Of a stretch of 64,000 bases of DNA, positions 25,328-33,492 are shown piece after piece. Each line of letters opens with the position of its first letter. The first letter of the stretch is position 1. Origin of the DNA: Mycolicibacterium holsaticum DSM 44478 = JCM 12374 (GTDB lineage Bacteria > Actinomycetota > Actinomycetes > Mycobacteriales > Mycobacteriaceae); NCBI RefSeq assembly GCF_019645835.1, contig NZ_CP080998.1, forward strand, positions 5,518,001 to 5,582,000, read 5' to 3'. The position numbers and the translations under genes are program-made. The notes beneath the pieces were generated by a model. It worked only from the letters and a program-made list of their open reading frames with translations, was not told the origin of the DNA and searched no databases.

Positions 25328-26488
25328 CTAGCCGCCCTTTTCGGCCTCGTACTTCTTGGTCATGTGCTCGATGGCGCTCAGCTGCGTCGCCGCCAGGTTC
25401 TCCCGCACGTCGGTGGCGCGGGCGGCTGCCTCCAACGTCGGCTGCGCCTGGCCCTGGAAGTGCGGAATGACCTCGGCCGCAAAGAGTTCCGCGGATCGTT
25501 TGGTGGCTGCGGGGTTGGCCCATTCATGGCCCATTTGCAGCATGCACCCGAACCCGCCGGACTGGTCCACCAGCCGCTGCACCTGCGCGCGGGCCTGGTC
25601 CGGGGTGCCGATCACGCCAGCGCCGGCGCCGTTGATGACGTCGACGACCTCGTCGATGTTTTCGCCGGGCACCTCCATCTGCGGGAACGCCGCGACCTTC
25701 TGGAAGTAGCGGTACCAGTGTTCGATGCCGAAGCGCACGTCGGCGCGGGCCTGTTCCTCGGTTTCGGCGATGTGCATGGGGCACACCAGCGACCAGTTGC
25801 TGCGGTCGACCGTTGCGCCGAACGCGGCCGCGCGTTCCTCGGCGATCCCCCAGTGGTGGGCGAGCGCATCGAACCCCTCCACGACCAGGGTGGCGCCGAT
25901 CGACAGCAGACCGATGCCGTGCTTGCCGGCCAGCCGCGCACCCGTCGGTGAGGCCACCGCGGCGACCGCCAACGGGATGCCGTCCTCGGCGTAGGGGGCC
26001 AGCTGCAGTCGGGCGTCATGCAGTTCGTGGGTCGCGGTCTTGGCGGTGACGGTCTCACCGGCCAGCAGCCGCACCACGATGTCGAGGTTGGTCTCCAGCA
26101 GTTCGCGGGTGTCGGTGGGCGTGAGCCCGATCATCGCCGCGTCGGTGGGCAGCGAACCCGGGCCCATCCCGCCGATGATGCGGCCGCGGGTGAGGTGATC
26201 GAGCAGCATCAGCCGATCGGCGACCCACAACGGATTGTGATAGGCCAGCGAGATCACCCCGGTGCCGAACCGGATCCGCCTGGCCCGCTGGGCGGCCGCC
26301 GCGATGAACACCTCCGGCGAGCTGATGATCTCGCTTCCCGCCGAATGGTGTTCACCGATCCACGCCTCGTCGTAGCCGAGGGCGTCGAGGTGTTCGACGA
26401 ACTCGAGGTCGCGCTGCAACGCCAGGGTCGGGTTGGTACCCGCGCGGTGAAAGGGTGCGATGAAGTATCCGAACCGGAGCTTGGCCAT
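25328..26488 (-). CDS. Luciferase-like flavin-dependent monooxygenase
   Basis: A 386-residue bacterial-luciferase-family protein resembling limonene 1,2-monooxygenase (LimB-like) in length and motifs: EAWIGEHHSAGSEIISSPEV, RFGTGVISLAYHNPL and RGRIIGGMGPGSLPTDAAMI. The family is a TIM barrel using FMNH2 or F420H2; this subgroup usually takes reduced flavin from a partner reductase. It lies 61 nt after the ferredoxin reductase gene on the same strand, so it may be in the molybdoenzyme operon, but a separate promoter-like palindrome upstream (26505-26521) makes independent expression possible. Substrate unknown. Confidence 0.85.
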   Translation of the reverse strand: MAKLRFGYFIAPFHRAGTNPTLALQRDLEFVEHLDALGYDEAWIGEHHSAGSEIISSPEVFIAAAAQRARRIRFGTGVISLAYHNPLWVADRLMLLDHLTRGRIIGGMGPGSLPTDAAMIGLTPTDTRELLETNLDIVVRLLAGETVTAKTATHELHDARLQLAPYAEDGIPLAVAAVASPTGARLAGKHGIGLLSIGATLVVEGFDALAHHWGIAEERAAAFGATVDRSNWSLVCPMHIAETEEQARADVRFGIEHWYRYFQKVAAFPQMEVPGENIDEVVDVINGAGAGVIGTPDQARAQVQRLVDQSGGFGCMLQMGHEWANPAATKRSAELFAAEVIPHFQGQAQPTLEAAARATDVRENLAATQLSAIEHMTKKYEAEKGG

Positions 26489-26507
26489 GCGTTGAACCTA
26501 GCCAAAT

Positions 26508-26521
26508 CCGTGGTCGGATTA
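26508..26521. promoter_or_regulatory. Motif shared with the pirin promoter
   Basis: CCGTGGTCGGATTA lies 20 nt before the monooxygenase ATG. A near-identical copy (13 of 14) lies 17 nt before the pirin ATG at 41433. An imperfect inverted repeat AATCCG-N4-CGGATT (26505-26520) overlaps it. Operator or conserved promoter core; unassigned. Confidence 0.3.
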
Positions 26522-26549
26522 ATGCGTTAGGTGAACCCCGGCGCGGACG

Positions 26550-27923
26550 TCACCGTGCCGCAGCGGCGAGCAGCTCATCGACCGCCGTCAGCTTGATCCG
26601 GGGGCGGCCCGCTTCTAGTCCACGCTCACGTTCCACTCGGTCGATTGCCCACCAGCCGTGGAGGTCGACACGGTGCGGTTGGTGCGCGTCGAGCAGACTG
26701 TCCAGGGCCGCCCGGTCTCCCGACGGGGTCGGGAGTTGGCCGGCCCGGTAATCCTGCAGCAACGCGGTTACGGCGCGCAGCGCGCATTCCTTGTTCGTCC
26801 CGATCACCCCGGACGACCCGCGCTTGACCCATCCCGTGGCGTAGACCCCGGGAACCGGGTCACCGTCGGTGCCCAAGAGGCGCCCGTCTCGGTTCGGTAA
26901 GCGCTGCCCGGTCTCGTCGAATGGCAGCCCGGAAATCGGCTGGCTCGCAAAGCCGATGGAGCGCAGCACAAGGCCGGCGCTCAGGCGCTCGATTTCGTTG
27001 GTCACCACTAGCTGCGGCACCCCCGTAGCGTCGTACTCGTTCCGCGTCAGCGCCAAATCGATTGCCTCAACGCGCCCGCTGCCGTGCAGGGCAACCGGAA
27101 CAGCACCGAATCGCAACACGACGCGGCGGTGGCCACCGACCTGCGGGGCCTGTGCGATTTCGCGGAGGGTTTGGACCTTGAGCGCGGTGGCGTAGGCCCG
27201 CACCGGGTCGCCGCGTTGCGAATCTGCCGGCGCAGGGCGCAGGGCGTCTGCCGGCACGATGTCAATCCGGACCCCCGTCTGCTGCAGTCCGAGCAACTCG
27301 GGAGTGGTGAAGGCGGCCTGCTCCGGCCCGCGCCGGCCGACGACGACAACCTCCCGGATGCGGCTCTGGGCTAGCGCCTCAAGCGCGTGATCGGCGATGT
27401 CGGTGCAGCGCAACCGTTCCACCGGCAAGGTGAGGATGCGGGCGATGTCCAGTGCCACGTTACCGTTGCCCACGATCACCACGCGGTCATGAGAAAGGTT
27501 TACTTCCAAACCGGCGAATTCAGGGTGCCCGTTGTACCAAGCGACGAATTCGGCGGCGCCCATGCTGCCGGGCAGATCTTCGCCGGCGATCCCGAGGCTT
27601 CGGCTGTGCGGTGCCCCGGTGGCGTAGACGACGGCATGGTGTAATGCCGCCAGATCAACGTGGGTGATATCGGTCCCGATCTCGGTGTGGAGGTGGAGCC
27701 GCACGCGCGAATCTGCTGCCGTCCACGCGAATTGGTCGATCACCCCTTTCGTGTTCTGGTGGTCGGGGGCCACACCCGAGCGCACCAGTCCCCAGGGTGT
27801 GGGCAGCCGATCGAAGAGCTCAACCTGCACGTCTTCGCCGCAGCGCAGCAGATGCTCGGCGGCGTAAGCGCCGGCAGGACCGACACCGACGATGGCGACC
27901 CGCAGCGGTTGACGCGCGCTCAT
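26550..27923 (-). CDS. Ferredoxin-NADP+ reductase, FprA/adrenodoxin-reductase type
   Basis: A 457-residue FAD/NAD(P)H flavoprotein. RVAIVGVGPAGAYAAEHLL is the FAD Rossmann motif, FDRLPTPWGLVRSGVAPDHQ the adrenodoxin-reductase signature, VVIVGNGNVALDIARIL the NADPH site, and VYATGWVKRGSSGVIGTNK the second FAD segment. It would pass electrons between NADPH and the ferredoxin encoded just upstream; ATG 27923 overlaps that stop as ATGA. M. tuberculosis FprB has the ferredoxin and reductase fused; here they are separate. The last residues KLTAVDELLAAAAR are the part preserved in the remnant at 8433. Confidence 0.9.
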   Translation of the reverse strand: MSARQPLRVAIVGVGPAGAYAAEHLLRCGEDVQVELFDRLPTPWGLVRSGVAPDHQNTKGVIDQFAWTAADSRVRLHLHTEIGTDITHVDLAALHHAVVYATGAPHSRSLGIAGEDLPGSMGAAEFVAWYNGHPEFAGLEVNLSHDRVVIVGNGNVALDIARILTLPVERLRCTDIADHALEALAQSRIREVVVVGRRGPEQAAFTTPELLGLQQTGVRIDIVPADALRPAPADSQRGDPVRAYATALKVQTLREIAQAPQVGGHRRVVLRFGAVPVALHGSGRVEAIDLALTRNEYDATGVPQLVVTNEIERLSAGLVLRSIGFASQPISGLPFDETGQRLPNRDGRLLGTDGDPVPGVYATGWVKRGSSGVIGTNKECALRAVTALLQDYRAGQLPTPSGDRAALDSLLDAHQPHRVDLHGWWAIDRVERERGLEAGRPRIKLTAVDELLAAAAR

Positions 27924-28183
27924 CCGGGTGCCCGGACGAAGTAACCGGCATTGATCGCCACGAAGGGCTGTGCCTCCGCGGGCAACTCGGTGTCGGGAAA
28001 GATTGCGTCGACCGGGCACTCTTCCGCACATGCGTTGCAGTCGATGCAGATCGCCGGGTTGATGTAGAGCTGCTCGGCATCGGCATACCCGGCCTCGGCA
28101 GGCGTTGGATGGATGCAGTCGACCGGGCACACCGAAACGCAGATCGCGTCGTTGCAACACCCATGGGTGATCACGTAGGTCAC
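27920..28183 (-). CDS. Two-cluster ferredoxin
   Basis: An 87-residue bacterial-type ferredoxin. The first cysteine group is GCCNDAICVSVCPVDC and the second ICIDCNACAEECPVDAIF. The N-terminal sequence resembles 7Fe/8Fe ferredoxins and the N-terminal domain of FprB. GTG 28183 overlaps the molybdoenzyme stop as GTGA and its own stop overlaps the reductase start. It is the likely electron carrier between molybdoenzyme and reductase. Confidence 0.93.
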   Translation of the reverse strand: MTYVITHGCCNDAICVSVCPVDCIHPTPAEAGYADAEQLYINPAICIDCNACAEECPVDAIFPDTELPAEAQPFVAINAGYFVRAPG

Positions 28184-30378
28184 GGCAGGCTCACGTCCGT
28201 TTTCGACGACGCCGTGTCGTGCTGGGCGGCCGGGTTGAGGCGCACGGCCGTGGAGTTGAATGCCGGAACCTGTGAAAACGGGTCGAGACGCGTATTGGAT
28301 ACCAGCGCGTTGCGATTGACCCCGAAGGACTGGGGCGCTGCGCCCGATACCGGGTCGAAGACGCGGCTGCCCCAGCCGTGCGGCACGCAGACCACACCCT
28401 GGCGCATCGCGTCGGTCACTTTCGCGCGAAGCTCAACGCTGCCGACCGACGACGTCAGCCGCACCAGATCGCCGTCGTGTACTCCGGCGCAGGCAGCGTC
28501 CCGCGGGTGCACCTCCACCACGCTGGTCCGTTGGGCGGCGAAGAGCCCCGGCGATTCGTTGAGCCAGGAGTTCATCGCTTCGCGGACGCGCTTGTTCACC
28601 AGGAGCAGCGGGAACTCCTCATCGGTCGAGGGTGGTGTGGCGAGCGCCGCACGCACCGCGCGAAGGAACCGATCGGGTGCGGCGTGCACCTGTTTGTCGT
28701 CGGTGACAATCACGTCGGCGAGGTCGCCGAAGCGGGGTTCGCCGAAGAGCCAACCGTGTGGGTGGGCACGAATATCACGCCACTTCAGCCGCCGCCCCGA
28801 TGCCACCAGCAGGCGCGAGACCCACTCGGGGTTCAGCGCCAATGCCCGCCGACCGGTGCGCGCGGCGACCCACCGTGTCGCGCGTATCACCCGGTTGACG
28901 CCGCGGCGCCCAAACAGGTTGCGGCCCATCGCCAACGCGAGTTCGGTGAAGAACTCCCACTCTTCCATGACACCGTCGGGCGGGCTGACCGCGCGCTGCG
29001 CGTACTGCACGAACGGGCGCTCCTGAACGTTGGCCAATAACGGACTCAGCTCTTCGCGTTCCAGCCAGTGCGTCCCGGGAATGAGCCAGTGCGCGTGGCG
29101 GTGGCTCTCCCGCTGCACGAGATCAACGGCGACAAGCAGGTCGAGACCGGCAAGCGCAGCGTCGAGTGCTTCACCCTGCGGACCGCTCACGACGGGATTG
29201 CCGAAGGCGATGACCATGGCGCGAATCTGACCTGGCCCCGGTGTCGTGATCTCGTCGGGCAACTCGGCAACCGAGTGAAATCCGAAAACAGGTGGATTCC
29301 GGCGCAACCGGGTCTGGTGCCGGTTCGGCGACCCGAACAACTTGAGGACTCTTTGCAAGTCGACATAGCCGCGCTCGTATCGACGACCGCCGGGTCGGTC
29401 CAGGCGATCGGTGACGATGTTCAACAACTGCCCGAGCCACTCGGCAATCGTGCCGTACTCGCTGTGCGAGACGCCGGTGTGGCTGAGACACATAGCGGTT
29501 CGGGCGCTTCCGAAGCGACGCGCAACGTCTTCGATGACAGCGCGCTCGACGCCGCAGCGCTGCGCGAGTTGGTCAAGGTCGGCTTCGGCGGTCAGACGCT
29601 TGACAGCATCGATACCGGTGACCGGGACGGCGCTCGGGCGCTTGTCGAGGCCGAGTTCGAAGATGACCTTCAGCACCCCAAGCAGAAACGCCCAGTCCTG
29701 CCCGGGCAGCACCGCGACATGGGTGCGCGCGCGTTCGGCGGAGGTCGAGCGTCGGGGATCCACCACGATGACGTCGGCGCCATCGCGCTGGCGCTGCAAC
29801 ACTCGGTTCCAGCCGGAGGGGTTGCTGTCTAGCCAGTTGAACCGGCTTTGGGCGGGGTCCATGCCGACCAGCAGGAAGCAGTCGCAGGCGTCGATGTCGG
29901 GAACAAGACCGAGATAGCCGGTGCCGTAGAGCTCCTCGAACACCACGTGGACGTTGTTCTCGTCAAGTGAGCCGACCCAGAACCGGTTGCCGGTGCCTAT
30001 CGCGTCGAGAAGGCCCGTCCAGAACGTCGTGGTCGAGAACGAAAAGCCCATCGGGTTGCCGTGGTAGGTGGCAACCGCGTCGGGACCGCCCCGGTCGATG
30101 ATCGCGTTGAGCCGCTGAGCGATATCGGCGATGGCCTCTGCATAAGTCGCCTCGACATACTCACCGTCGGCCACCCGGCGCATCGGCCGGGTGATGCGGC
30201 GCGGATGCTCGATGACCTCACCGGCGGTTTTTCCCTTCCGGCAAAAGTCGCCCCACGAGTACGGGTTCTGCCGATCCGGGGCGATCGAGAGAACGCGATT
30301 GCTGGCCTCGTCGACCTGGATCTCGAGGCCGCAGTTCGTTATACAGATCTGGCAATAGGTGTTGACCGTCTTCGCCAT
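28180..30378 (-). CDS. Molybdopterin-dependent oxidoreductase, first gene of Mo/ferredoxin/reductase operon
   Basis: A 732-residue DMSO-reductase-family enzyme. YCQICITNCGLEIQVDEASN, then WGDFCRKGKTAGEVIEHPRR, provide the [4Fe-4S] cysteines; VIVDPRRSTSAERARTHVAV and VPHGWGSRVFDP bind the pterin cofactors. Aligned by eye with E. coli FdhF (IGTNNVDCCARVU), the Mo-ligand position in IGTGNRFWVGSLDENN is Asp, as in NarG- and ethylbenzene-dehydrogenase-type enzymes. No Tat signal, so cytoplasmic. It is coupled by overlaps to a ferredoxin and reductase, implying electron exchange with NADPH. An operator-like site lies 38 nt upstream. It is only distantly similar to the island's other molybdoenzyme. 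Confidence 0.9.
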   Translation of the reverse strand: MAKTVNTYCQICITNCGLEIQVDEASNRVLSIAPDRQNPYSWGDFCRKGKTAGEVIEHPRRITRPMRRVADGEYVEATYAEAIADIAQRLNAIIDRGGPDAVATYHGNPMGFSFSTTTFWTGLLDAIGTGNRFWVGSLDENNVHVVFEELYGTGYLGLVPDIDACDCFLLVGMDPAQSRFNWLDSNPSGWNRVLQRQRDGADVIVVDPRRSTSAERARTHVAVLPGQDWAFLLGVLKVIFELGLDKRPSAVPVTGIDAVKRLTAEADLDQLAQRCGVERAVIEDVARRFGSARTAMCLSHTGVSHSEYGTIAEWLGQLLNIVTDRLDRPGGRRYERGYVDLQRVLKLFGSPNRHQTRLRRNPPVFGFHSVAELPDEITTPGPGQIRAMVIAFGNPVVSGPQGEALDAALAGLDLLVAVDLVQRESHRHAHWLIPGTHWLEREELSPLLANVQERPFVQYAQRAVSPPDGVMEEWEFFTELALAMGRNLFGRRGVNRVIRATRWVAARTGRRALALNPEWVSRLLVASGRRLKWRDIRAHPHGWLFGEPRFGDLADVIVTDDKQVHAAPDRFLRAVRAALATPPSTDEEFPLLLVNKRVREAMNSWLNESPGLFAAQRTSVVEVHPRDAACAGVHDGDLVRLTSSVGSVELRAKVTDAMRQGVVCVPHGWGSRVFDPVSGAAPQSFGVNRNALVSNTRLDPFSQVPAFNSTAVRLNPAAQHDTASSKTDVSLP

Positions 30379-30415
30379 CTCGGTCCTTTCATCGCGGCGG
30401 CACCAGGCAATTAGA

Positions 30416-30426
30416 TAACCACGTTA
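30416..30426. promoter_or_regulatory. Island operator site 9 (one mismatch)
   Basis: TAACCACGTTA, one change from consensus, 38 nt before the ATG of the molybdoenzyme operon. It marks the right end of the region where I see the motif. Confidence 0.6.
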
Positions 30427-30474
30427 GATCAATGGGGGTATAGCGGCGGGCGTATTGCCGAACGGCCAGATACG

Positions 30475-30957
30475 TCAGCCTGCGAGCACCCCGCACACCC
30501 AGACCATGGTCGCCAGCACCGCGCCCGTCAGCTCGACACCGACCGACAGCGCGACACCCTTGACCGCGTGCTTGGTCGACGTCCACGCCAGCCGCTGGTC
30601 GCGGCGATCGGCGAGTTCGGCCAGGTACACCCCGAGCACGAAGCCCAGCACCAGTCCCAGCACCGGGATGACGAAGAACCCGACGATGCCGAACACCGCC
30701 CCGACGAACAGGACCCACGTGCGCACCTCGGCCGCCCGCATCCGTTTCATCGGCCACAGGTACTTGATCAGCAGGGCTGCCCCCAGCAGCGCGGTCACCA
30801 CGCCGAACGTCACCCATGCCGTGAGGTCGTTCTCGATGACGGCCCACACCGCGATGGCCGCGAACACCAGCAACGTGCCGGGCAGCACCGGGACGAGGAT
30901 GCCGACCAGCCCCACCGCGATCGCGAGTGCGACCAGGACGATGCCGCCAGCGCTCAC
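30475..30957 (-). CDS. DUF456 membrane protein
   Basis: A 160-residue integral membrane protein with the DUF456 pattern: glycine-rich helices (GIVLVALAIAVGLVGILVPV, then LPGTLLVFAAIAVWAV; FVGAVFGIVGFFVIPVLGLV) and the GVYLAELADRRDQ loop. GTG 30957 overlaps the methyltransferase stop as GTGA. Function unknown; common in actinobacteria. It lies outside the operator-marked island. Confidence 0.8.
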   Translation of the reverse strand: MSAGGIVLVALAIAVGLVGILVPVLPGTLLVFAAIAVWAVIENDLTAWVTFGVVTALLGAALLIKYLWPMKRMRAAEVRTWVLFVGAVFGIVGFFVIPVLGLVLGFVLGVYLAELADRRDQRLAWTSTKHAVKGVALSVGVELTGAVLATMVWVCGVLAG

Positions 30958-31685
30958 GGTCGGTGCCCGCGCACCCACTGGATGTTGCCGAAGGTCTTGG
31001 TGCGAACACGCTCGAACCCCGCCTGCTCGAACAGGTCGCCGAGCTCGTCCTCGTCGAAGAAGTGCGCGCCGCTGCTGGGCAACAGCCGCAGCGGAGGCGG
31101 TACCGTGCCGACGGTCGGCACCATGATCGCGATACGCCGGCCGGGCCGTAGTACCCGGAACATTTCCCCGATCGCAGAGGCCGGCTCCGGCACCAGCTGC
31201 AGCACGGCCAGCGACGTCACCGTGTCGAAGACCGTGTCGCGAAACGGCAGCCGCTGGGCGTCGGCGCGCAGGAAGCCCACATTGGGGCCGGCGTGGGCCC
31301 GGACCGCACGGGCCAGCATGGGTTCGGAGATGTCCACGCCGAGCGCCAACCCATCCGGTCCCGCGGCGCGCGCCAGGGCGGCGGTCACGTTGCCGGGGCC
31401 GCTGCCGATGTCCAGAGCGACCCCGCCCTGCGGGATGTCCAGCCATTCGATCGGCGTTCGCCAGGGCCCGAAGAACCGGCGGGCAAAGGCCTGCGCGTTG
31501 TCGTACAACAGCGAACCGATTCCCGACGCCCACGCGGCCTGGATGAAGCCGGTGTTCCGCGGCGTCGCGGGGCTCGACTGCTCACCGAGCAGATCGAGGT
31601 AGCCCTTGCTGACATCGAGGTCCGGCGGCGGTTCGGTGAAGAGTTCGATCGCCCGGCTCAGCGCGGGCGGCAGCGCGGTGGTCAC
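30954..31685 (-). CDS. Class I SAM-dependent methyltransferase
   Basis: A 243-residue methyltransferase with motif I VALDIGSGPGNVTAALARAA, post-I LALGVDISEPML, motif II LRADAQRLPFRDTVFDTVTS and motif III LRPGRRIAIMV. The N-terminal 70 residues are helical. Fits the UbiE/menaquinone-type small-molecule methyltransferases of mycobacteria; substrate not deducible. It is coupled to the DUF456 gene by overlapping stop and start. The start is close to a large inverted repeat that ends the next gene upstream. Confidence 0.85.
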   Translation of the reverse strand: MTTALPPALSRAIELFTEPPPDLDVSKGYLDLLGEQSSPATPRNTGFIQAAWASGIGSLLYDNAQAFARRFFGPWRTPIEWLDIPQGGVALDIGSGPGNVTAALARAAGPDGLALGVDISEPMLARAVRAHAGPNVGFLRADAQRLPFRDTVFDTVTSLAVLQLVPEPASAIGEMFRVLRPGRRIAIMVPTVGTVPPPLRLLPSSGAHFFDEDELGDLFEQAGFERVRTKTFGNIQWVRGHRP

Positions 31686-31703
31686 GGATCCACGCTACGC
31701 CTC

Positions 31704-31756
31704 GCGATTTGGGCGTGATTTCTTTCGCTGAGCGAAAGAAATCACGCCCAAATCGC
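31704..31756. repeat. Perfect 26-bp-arm inverted repeat (hairpin)
   Basis: Arms 31704-31729 and 31731-31756 are exact reverse complements with a single-base spacer; the core around the centre reads TTTCTTTCGCT/AGCGAAAGAAA. It overlaps the last codons and stop of the HAD gene (31742) and ends 19 nt before the methyltransferase start. There is no T-tract, so it would be a tail-less terminator or a mobile palindromic repeat. Confidence 0.85.
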
Positions 31757-32461
31757 CCCCAGCTTGTCGGCGAGGTCCAGGAAATCCGTTGCCGTGACGT
31801 CGAACTCGCCTTCGTCGTACCGCGGCGGCGGGCGCCCGGGGCCGCGCTCGAGCGGTCGGACCACATACCCGGTCATCAGCCCCGCGCTGCGCGCCGCCCG
31901 CAGATCGCTGGGATGCGCGGCGACGAGCATCAGCTCACCGGGGGCCACATCGAGAAGCTCAGCGCAGCCCAGGTACGCCTCGGGGTCGGGTTTGTAGTGC
32001 CGGAACAGCTCGGCGGAGATGACGCAGTCCCACGGCAGCCCGGCCCGCTTGCTCATGTTGGTCAGCAGCGAGACGTTGCCGTTGGACAACGTGGTGATGA
32101 GGAACCGCTGCTTGAGCCGGGTCAGCCCGGCCACGGTGTCGGGCCACGGGTCGAGCCGATGCCAGGCACGGTTCAGCTCGTCGATCTCGTCGGCGCCGGC
32201 CGATGTCAGCCCGACCGCCTCGAGCAGTTCGATCAGGATCATCCGGTGCAGGTCGTCGATCTTCATCCACGGCAACTCGCCACGGCGGACCCGGTCCATC
32301 GCGGGGACGTAGCCGGCGCGCCAACTGTCGGCGACCGCCGCCCAGTCCCGGTGCGCGTCGTGGCGGCGGCCGAACGCCTTGAGCTCGGCGATGATCGACG
32401 ACCGCCAGTCGACGACGGTGCCGAACACGTCGAAGGCCAGCGCCTGTGGCTGTCTCAACAC
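31742..32461 (-). CDS. HAD-superfamily type II haloacid dehalogenase-like protein
   Basis: A 239-residue HAD-IA protein with motif I LAFDVFGTVVDWR (nucleophile Asp), motif II ITTLSNGN, the KPDPEAYLGCAELL lysine segment and LVAAHPSDLRAARSAG motif IV, arranged as in L-2-haloacid dehalogenases. GTG 32461 (or TTG 32458) precedes motif I by about ten residues; no strong ribosome-binding site. It would hydrolyse a halo-acid or phosphate ester; dehalogenase is the common annotation. The stop lies inside the large inverted repeat. Confidence 0.85.
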   Translation of the reverse strand: MLRQPQALAFDVFGTVVDWRSSIIAELKAFGRRHDAHRDWAAVADSWRAGYVPAMDRVRRGELPWMKIDDLHRMILIELLEAVGLTSAGADEIDELNRAWHRLDPWPDTVAGLTRLKQRFLITTLSNGNVSLLTNMSKRAGLPWDCVISAELFRHYKPDPEAYLGCAELLDVAPGELMLVAAHPSDLRAARSAGLMTGYVVRPLERGPGRPPPRYDEGEFDVTATDFLDLADKLGAIWA

Positions 32462-32510
32462 CCGATGCTCGTCGCGAAAGCGTCCCCCGCGAGGGGGCAG
32501 TACCCCCGCC

Positions 32511-33482
32511 TCACTGCGGCTCCAGCACGACTTTGCCGAGCACCCCGCCGTCGGCCAGGCTTTGCAGCGCGTCGGCGCCGTTGGCCAGACTGAAGCGCAC
32601 CGGGGGCGGCGGCCGCAGCCCGGCCTTGACCAGTTCGCCGACACCGGAGGCGAACACCGACTGCGAACCCGGTACGCGGTTGACGTACTCGCCGTAGCCG
32701 ACGCCGATCACCGCGACGTTGCGCAGCAGCAGCCGGTTCACCTTGACAGTCGGAATGCCCTGTCCCGCCGCGAACCCGATCACCAGCAGCCTGCCCTCGA
32801 TGGCCAGCGCCCGCACCGCGTCGTCGAACGCCTCGCCGCCGACCGGATCGACCACCAGGTCCGCACCGCGGCCGTCCGTCGCGTCCTTCACCGCCTGCAA
32901 CCAGCCGTCGGTCAACGGCAAGACCACGTCGGCGCCGAGCGATTTCACGAACTCGACGGCGTTGGGGCGGTGCACCATGGCGATCACCTTGGCGCCCAAC
33001 GCCTTGGCGATCTGGATGCTGGCCACCCCGATGCCGCCCGCCGATCCGAGCACCAACACCGTCTCGCCGGGCCGCAGCCCGCCGCGGCGGGCCAGCGCGA
33101 AGTACATCGTCTGGTAATTCCCCATCAGGGCAACGGATTCGGCGTCGTCGAGGCCCTCGGGGGTGGGGGTGACGTTGGCGGTCGGCACCGCCACCTGTTC
33201 CGCCCACCCGCCGAGCATCGCCATCGCCGTCACGCGTTGACCGGGCCCGAACCCCGAATCCTGGGGGGCCGACCGCACCACCCCGGCCACCTCCATGCCC
33301 GGGATGAACGGCGGTTCCAGCCTCAACTGGTATTCGCCGCGCAGCAGCAGCAGGTCGGGAAAGCTGACCCCGGCCGCGCCCACGTCGACGACCACCACGT
33401 CACGGTCTGCGGTGGGTGCGTCGACGTCGGCGTAGTCCAGCCCCGCCGGACCGGAAAGTTCCCGCGCGACAAGCGCTTTCAT
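32511..33482 (-). CDS. Zinc-independent quinone oxidoreductase/MDR-family NADPH reductase
   Basis: A 323-residue medium-chain dehydrogenase: PFIPGMEVAGVVRSAPQD, the Rossmann motif VLVLGSAGGIGVASIQIAKA and GADVVLPLTDGWLQAVKDAT. It lacks the structural-zinc cysteine cluster, as in NADPH:quinone oxidoreductases. Likely reduces quinones or enoyl compounds. It follows the SDR gene after ten nt and the three-gene run SDR, reductase and aldehyde dehydrogenase is co-directional. Confidence 0.87.
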   Translation of the reverse strand: MKALVARELSGPAGLDYADVDAPTADRDVVVVDVGAAGVSFPDLLLLRGEYQLRLEPPFIPGMEVAGVVRSAPQDSGFGPGQRVTAMAMLGGWAEQVAVPTANVTPTPEGLDDAESVALMGNYQTMYFALARRGGLRPGETVLVLGSAGGIGVASIQIAKALGAKVIAMVHRPNAVEFVKSLGADVVLPLTDGWLQAVKDATDGRGADLVVDPVGGEAFDDAVRALAIEGRLLVIGFAAGQGIPTVKVNRLLLRNVAVIGVGYGEYVNRVPGSQSVFASGVGELVKAGLRPPPPVRFSLANGADALQSLADGGVLGKVVLEPQ

Positions 33483-33492
33483 ATGGTGACGG

